This document shows, piece by piece, positions 4,808-6,007 of a stretch of DNA of 6,007 bases. The translations under genes were made by a program, and so were the position numbers. A model generated the notes under the pieces. That model saw nothing but the letters and a program-made list of their open reading frames with translations, searched no databases and was not told the origin of the DNA. Numbering within the stretch: the first letter of the stretch is position 1; every line of letters begins with the position of its first letter. This DNA is from Candidatus Sifarchaeum subterraneum (lineage in GTDB: Archaea; Asgardarchaeota; Sifarchaeia; Sifarchaeales; Sifarchaeaceae), in assembly GCA_016292335.1 (NCBI GenBank), contig JAECRX010000081.1, positions 1 to 6,007 of the forward strand, given 5' to 3'.

Positions 4808-6007
4808 TTGAAAAAATTGAAATAAAGAATATTAAGTCTTTTTCTGATGATTCTGAGACTATCGATTTACTTCCAGGTTGTACTGTTTTTGTTGGTCCAA
4901 ATGGAGCGGGAAAATCAACGATTTTGGAATCAATGTATTTTGGATTATTTGGTAAAACTGAAAGAAATTTAGCAGATTTAGTTAGAAGAGGGAAAAACCA
5001 GGGGGATGTAAAAGTCTATTTCACTGATCCAAAGACAGGCAATAGATATTGTTCACATAGAGTAATCAAAGTTTTAAAAGACAGGGGAGCTCAAGACCTT
5101 GTTGAACTAAGAGAAATTGCCACAAAAAGGTTGATCGCGGAAGGAGACCGAAATGTGAGGCAAGAAATTGAAAGAATATTAGAAACCACCAGTGAGGTTT
5201 TTAAAAACTCAATTTATGTGGCCCAAGGAGAGATAGCAGAAATAGTCCAACAAGCACTGGGAAAAAGAAAACAATTATTTGACAAACTCTTCGGCATAGA
5301 ATCATTTGAAGTGGCCTGGAAAAGAATGTCTGAAGTAATTAAACACTATGAAATGGAAATAGAAAAAGATGAGAGGCTAAAGGAAACCCTCAGGTTAGAA
5401 GTTGAAAAATTACCAGAACAGAAAGAAAAATTAGCTGAATTTAAGAACCAATTGGAAAAATTGAGCAAAGAAATAATTGAATTTGAAACTGAATTTGAAG
5501 CTATAAAGAATGAATACGAAAACATCAAGGAATTAAGGGAACAAGTATCGGCACTCTCCTCGAAACGTCAAATTTTAGATGACCAGATAAAAAATTTGGA
5601 AGAACAAATGCGAGAAGACAGCAAGAAGATAAAGGAAGAATTCAATTTAACAATAGCAGAAATCCCAGAGAAGATTGATATCTTGAAGAAGGAAGTCTTA
5701 AAATTAGAGGAAATAAAAGAACAAAGAAATACCCTCGATAAAAAGATTCTCCAACACCGTGAAAAAATCGCAGGATTGGAGGTACAAATACAGACGAACA
5801 ATAATGAACTGAATGACTTTATAAAATTAAAAGATACTTGTCCAACTTGTAAAAGACCTCTCTCTTCAGATTATGTTGATAAATTAAAAGAGGAATTCAC
5901 ACGAGAAATCCAAATGTTAACCATAGAATCTAATAAGGAAAAACAACAATTGAAAACATTTGAAGCTGAACGAAGTAATTTGGAAGAAGAGTTCAATACA
6001 ACCCAAA
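4804..6007 (+). CDS. rad50: Rad50 ATPase, N-terminal half through the zinc hook (cut by window edge)
   Basis: Rad50 is the SMC-like ABC ATPase partner of Mre11; ATP-driven closure of its heads clamps DNA and gates Mre11, while a zinc hook joins two molecules. The 401 visible residues start MIEKIEIKNIKSF. They contain Walker A GPNGAGKST (31-39) and the Q-loop YVAQGE (Gln141), which finish the N-terminal half of the ATPase head by about residue 170. A Glu/Lys-rich coiled coil follows to about 343, then the hook CPTCKRPL (Cys346, Cys349), then the start of the returning coil. The signature motif, Walker B and D-loop should lie beyond the right edge. The start is ATG within the mre11 stop (ATGA), with GGTGA 9 bases upstream (4790-4794). 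The hook comes earlier than in Pyrococcus Rad50 (about residue 444 of 882), so the arm is short and the whole protein may be near 700 residues. Identity is secure. Confidence 0.97.
   Translation, partial: MIEKIEIKNIKSFSDDSETIDLLPGCTVFVGPNGAGKSTILESMYFGLFGKTERNLADLVRRGKNQGDVKVYFTDPKTGNRYCSHRVIKVLKDRGAQDLVELREIATKRLIAEGDRNVRQEIERILETTSEVFKNSIYVAQGEIAEIVQQALGKRKQLFDKLFGIESFEVAWKRMSEVIKHYEMEIEKDERLKETLRLEVEKLPEQKEKLAEFKNQLEKLSKEIIEFETEFEAIKNEYENIKELREQVSALSSKRQILDDQIKNLEEQMREDSKKIKEEFNLTIAEIPEKIDILKKEVLKLEEIKEQRNTLDKKILQHREKIAGLEVQIQTNNNELNDFIKLKDTCPTCKRPLSSDYVDKLKEEFTREIQMLTIESNKEKQQLKTFEAERSNLEEEFNTTQ

Overview
The window looks like a piece of an AT-rich archaeal genome. The evidence is the gene set: the HerA-NurA pair and the archaeal forms of Mre11 and Rad50 together make up the archaeal DNA double-strand-break end-resection machinery. 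TATA-like boxes lie upstream of the operons, and GGAGG/GGTGA-type Shine-Dalgarno sites are used with at least one TTG start. I cannot fix the lineage. The IscU/NifU-type scaffold and the low GC content fit several anaerobic or uncultured archaeal groups.

Layout. Positions 1-248 (minus) are the N-terminal part of an IscU/NifU-like iron-sulfur scaffold gene that leaves the window on the left. Positions 249-573 are non-coding and carry its probable promoter. Positions 574-3316 (minus) are a two-gene operon in the order nurA then herA, with overlapping ends. Positions 3317-3643 form a shared divergent intergenic region. Positions 3644-6007 (plus) are mre11 followed by rad50, joined by an ATGA overlap; rad50 is cut by the right edge after its zinc hook.

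The four repair genes form a complete resection set. Mre11-Rad50 recognises and processes the break. HerA is a hexameric DNA translocase that drives the NurA nuclease to produce the long 3' tail used for homologous recombination. Here the set is split into two back-to-back operons.

The most unusual points are as follows. (1) The nurA side of the divergent region holds a string of four hairpins whose last part reads like the right end of an IS200/IS605-type (TnpB) transposon, which is also where omega RNA is encoded; it ends 24 bases before the nurA ATG and could be a solo omega-RNA-like leader. (2) Mre11 has Glu in place of the metal-binding Asp of phosphoesterase motif I. (3) The herA start is probably a TTG inside the nurA end rather than the upstream ATG. 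(4) Rad50 reaches its zinc hook early, implying short coiled-coil arms.
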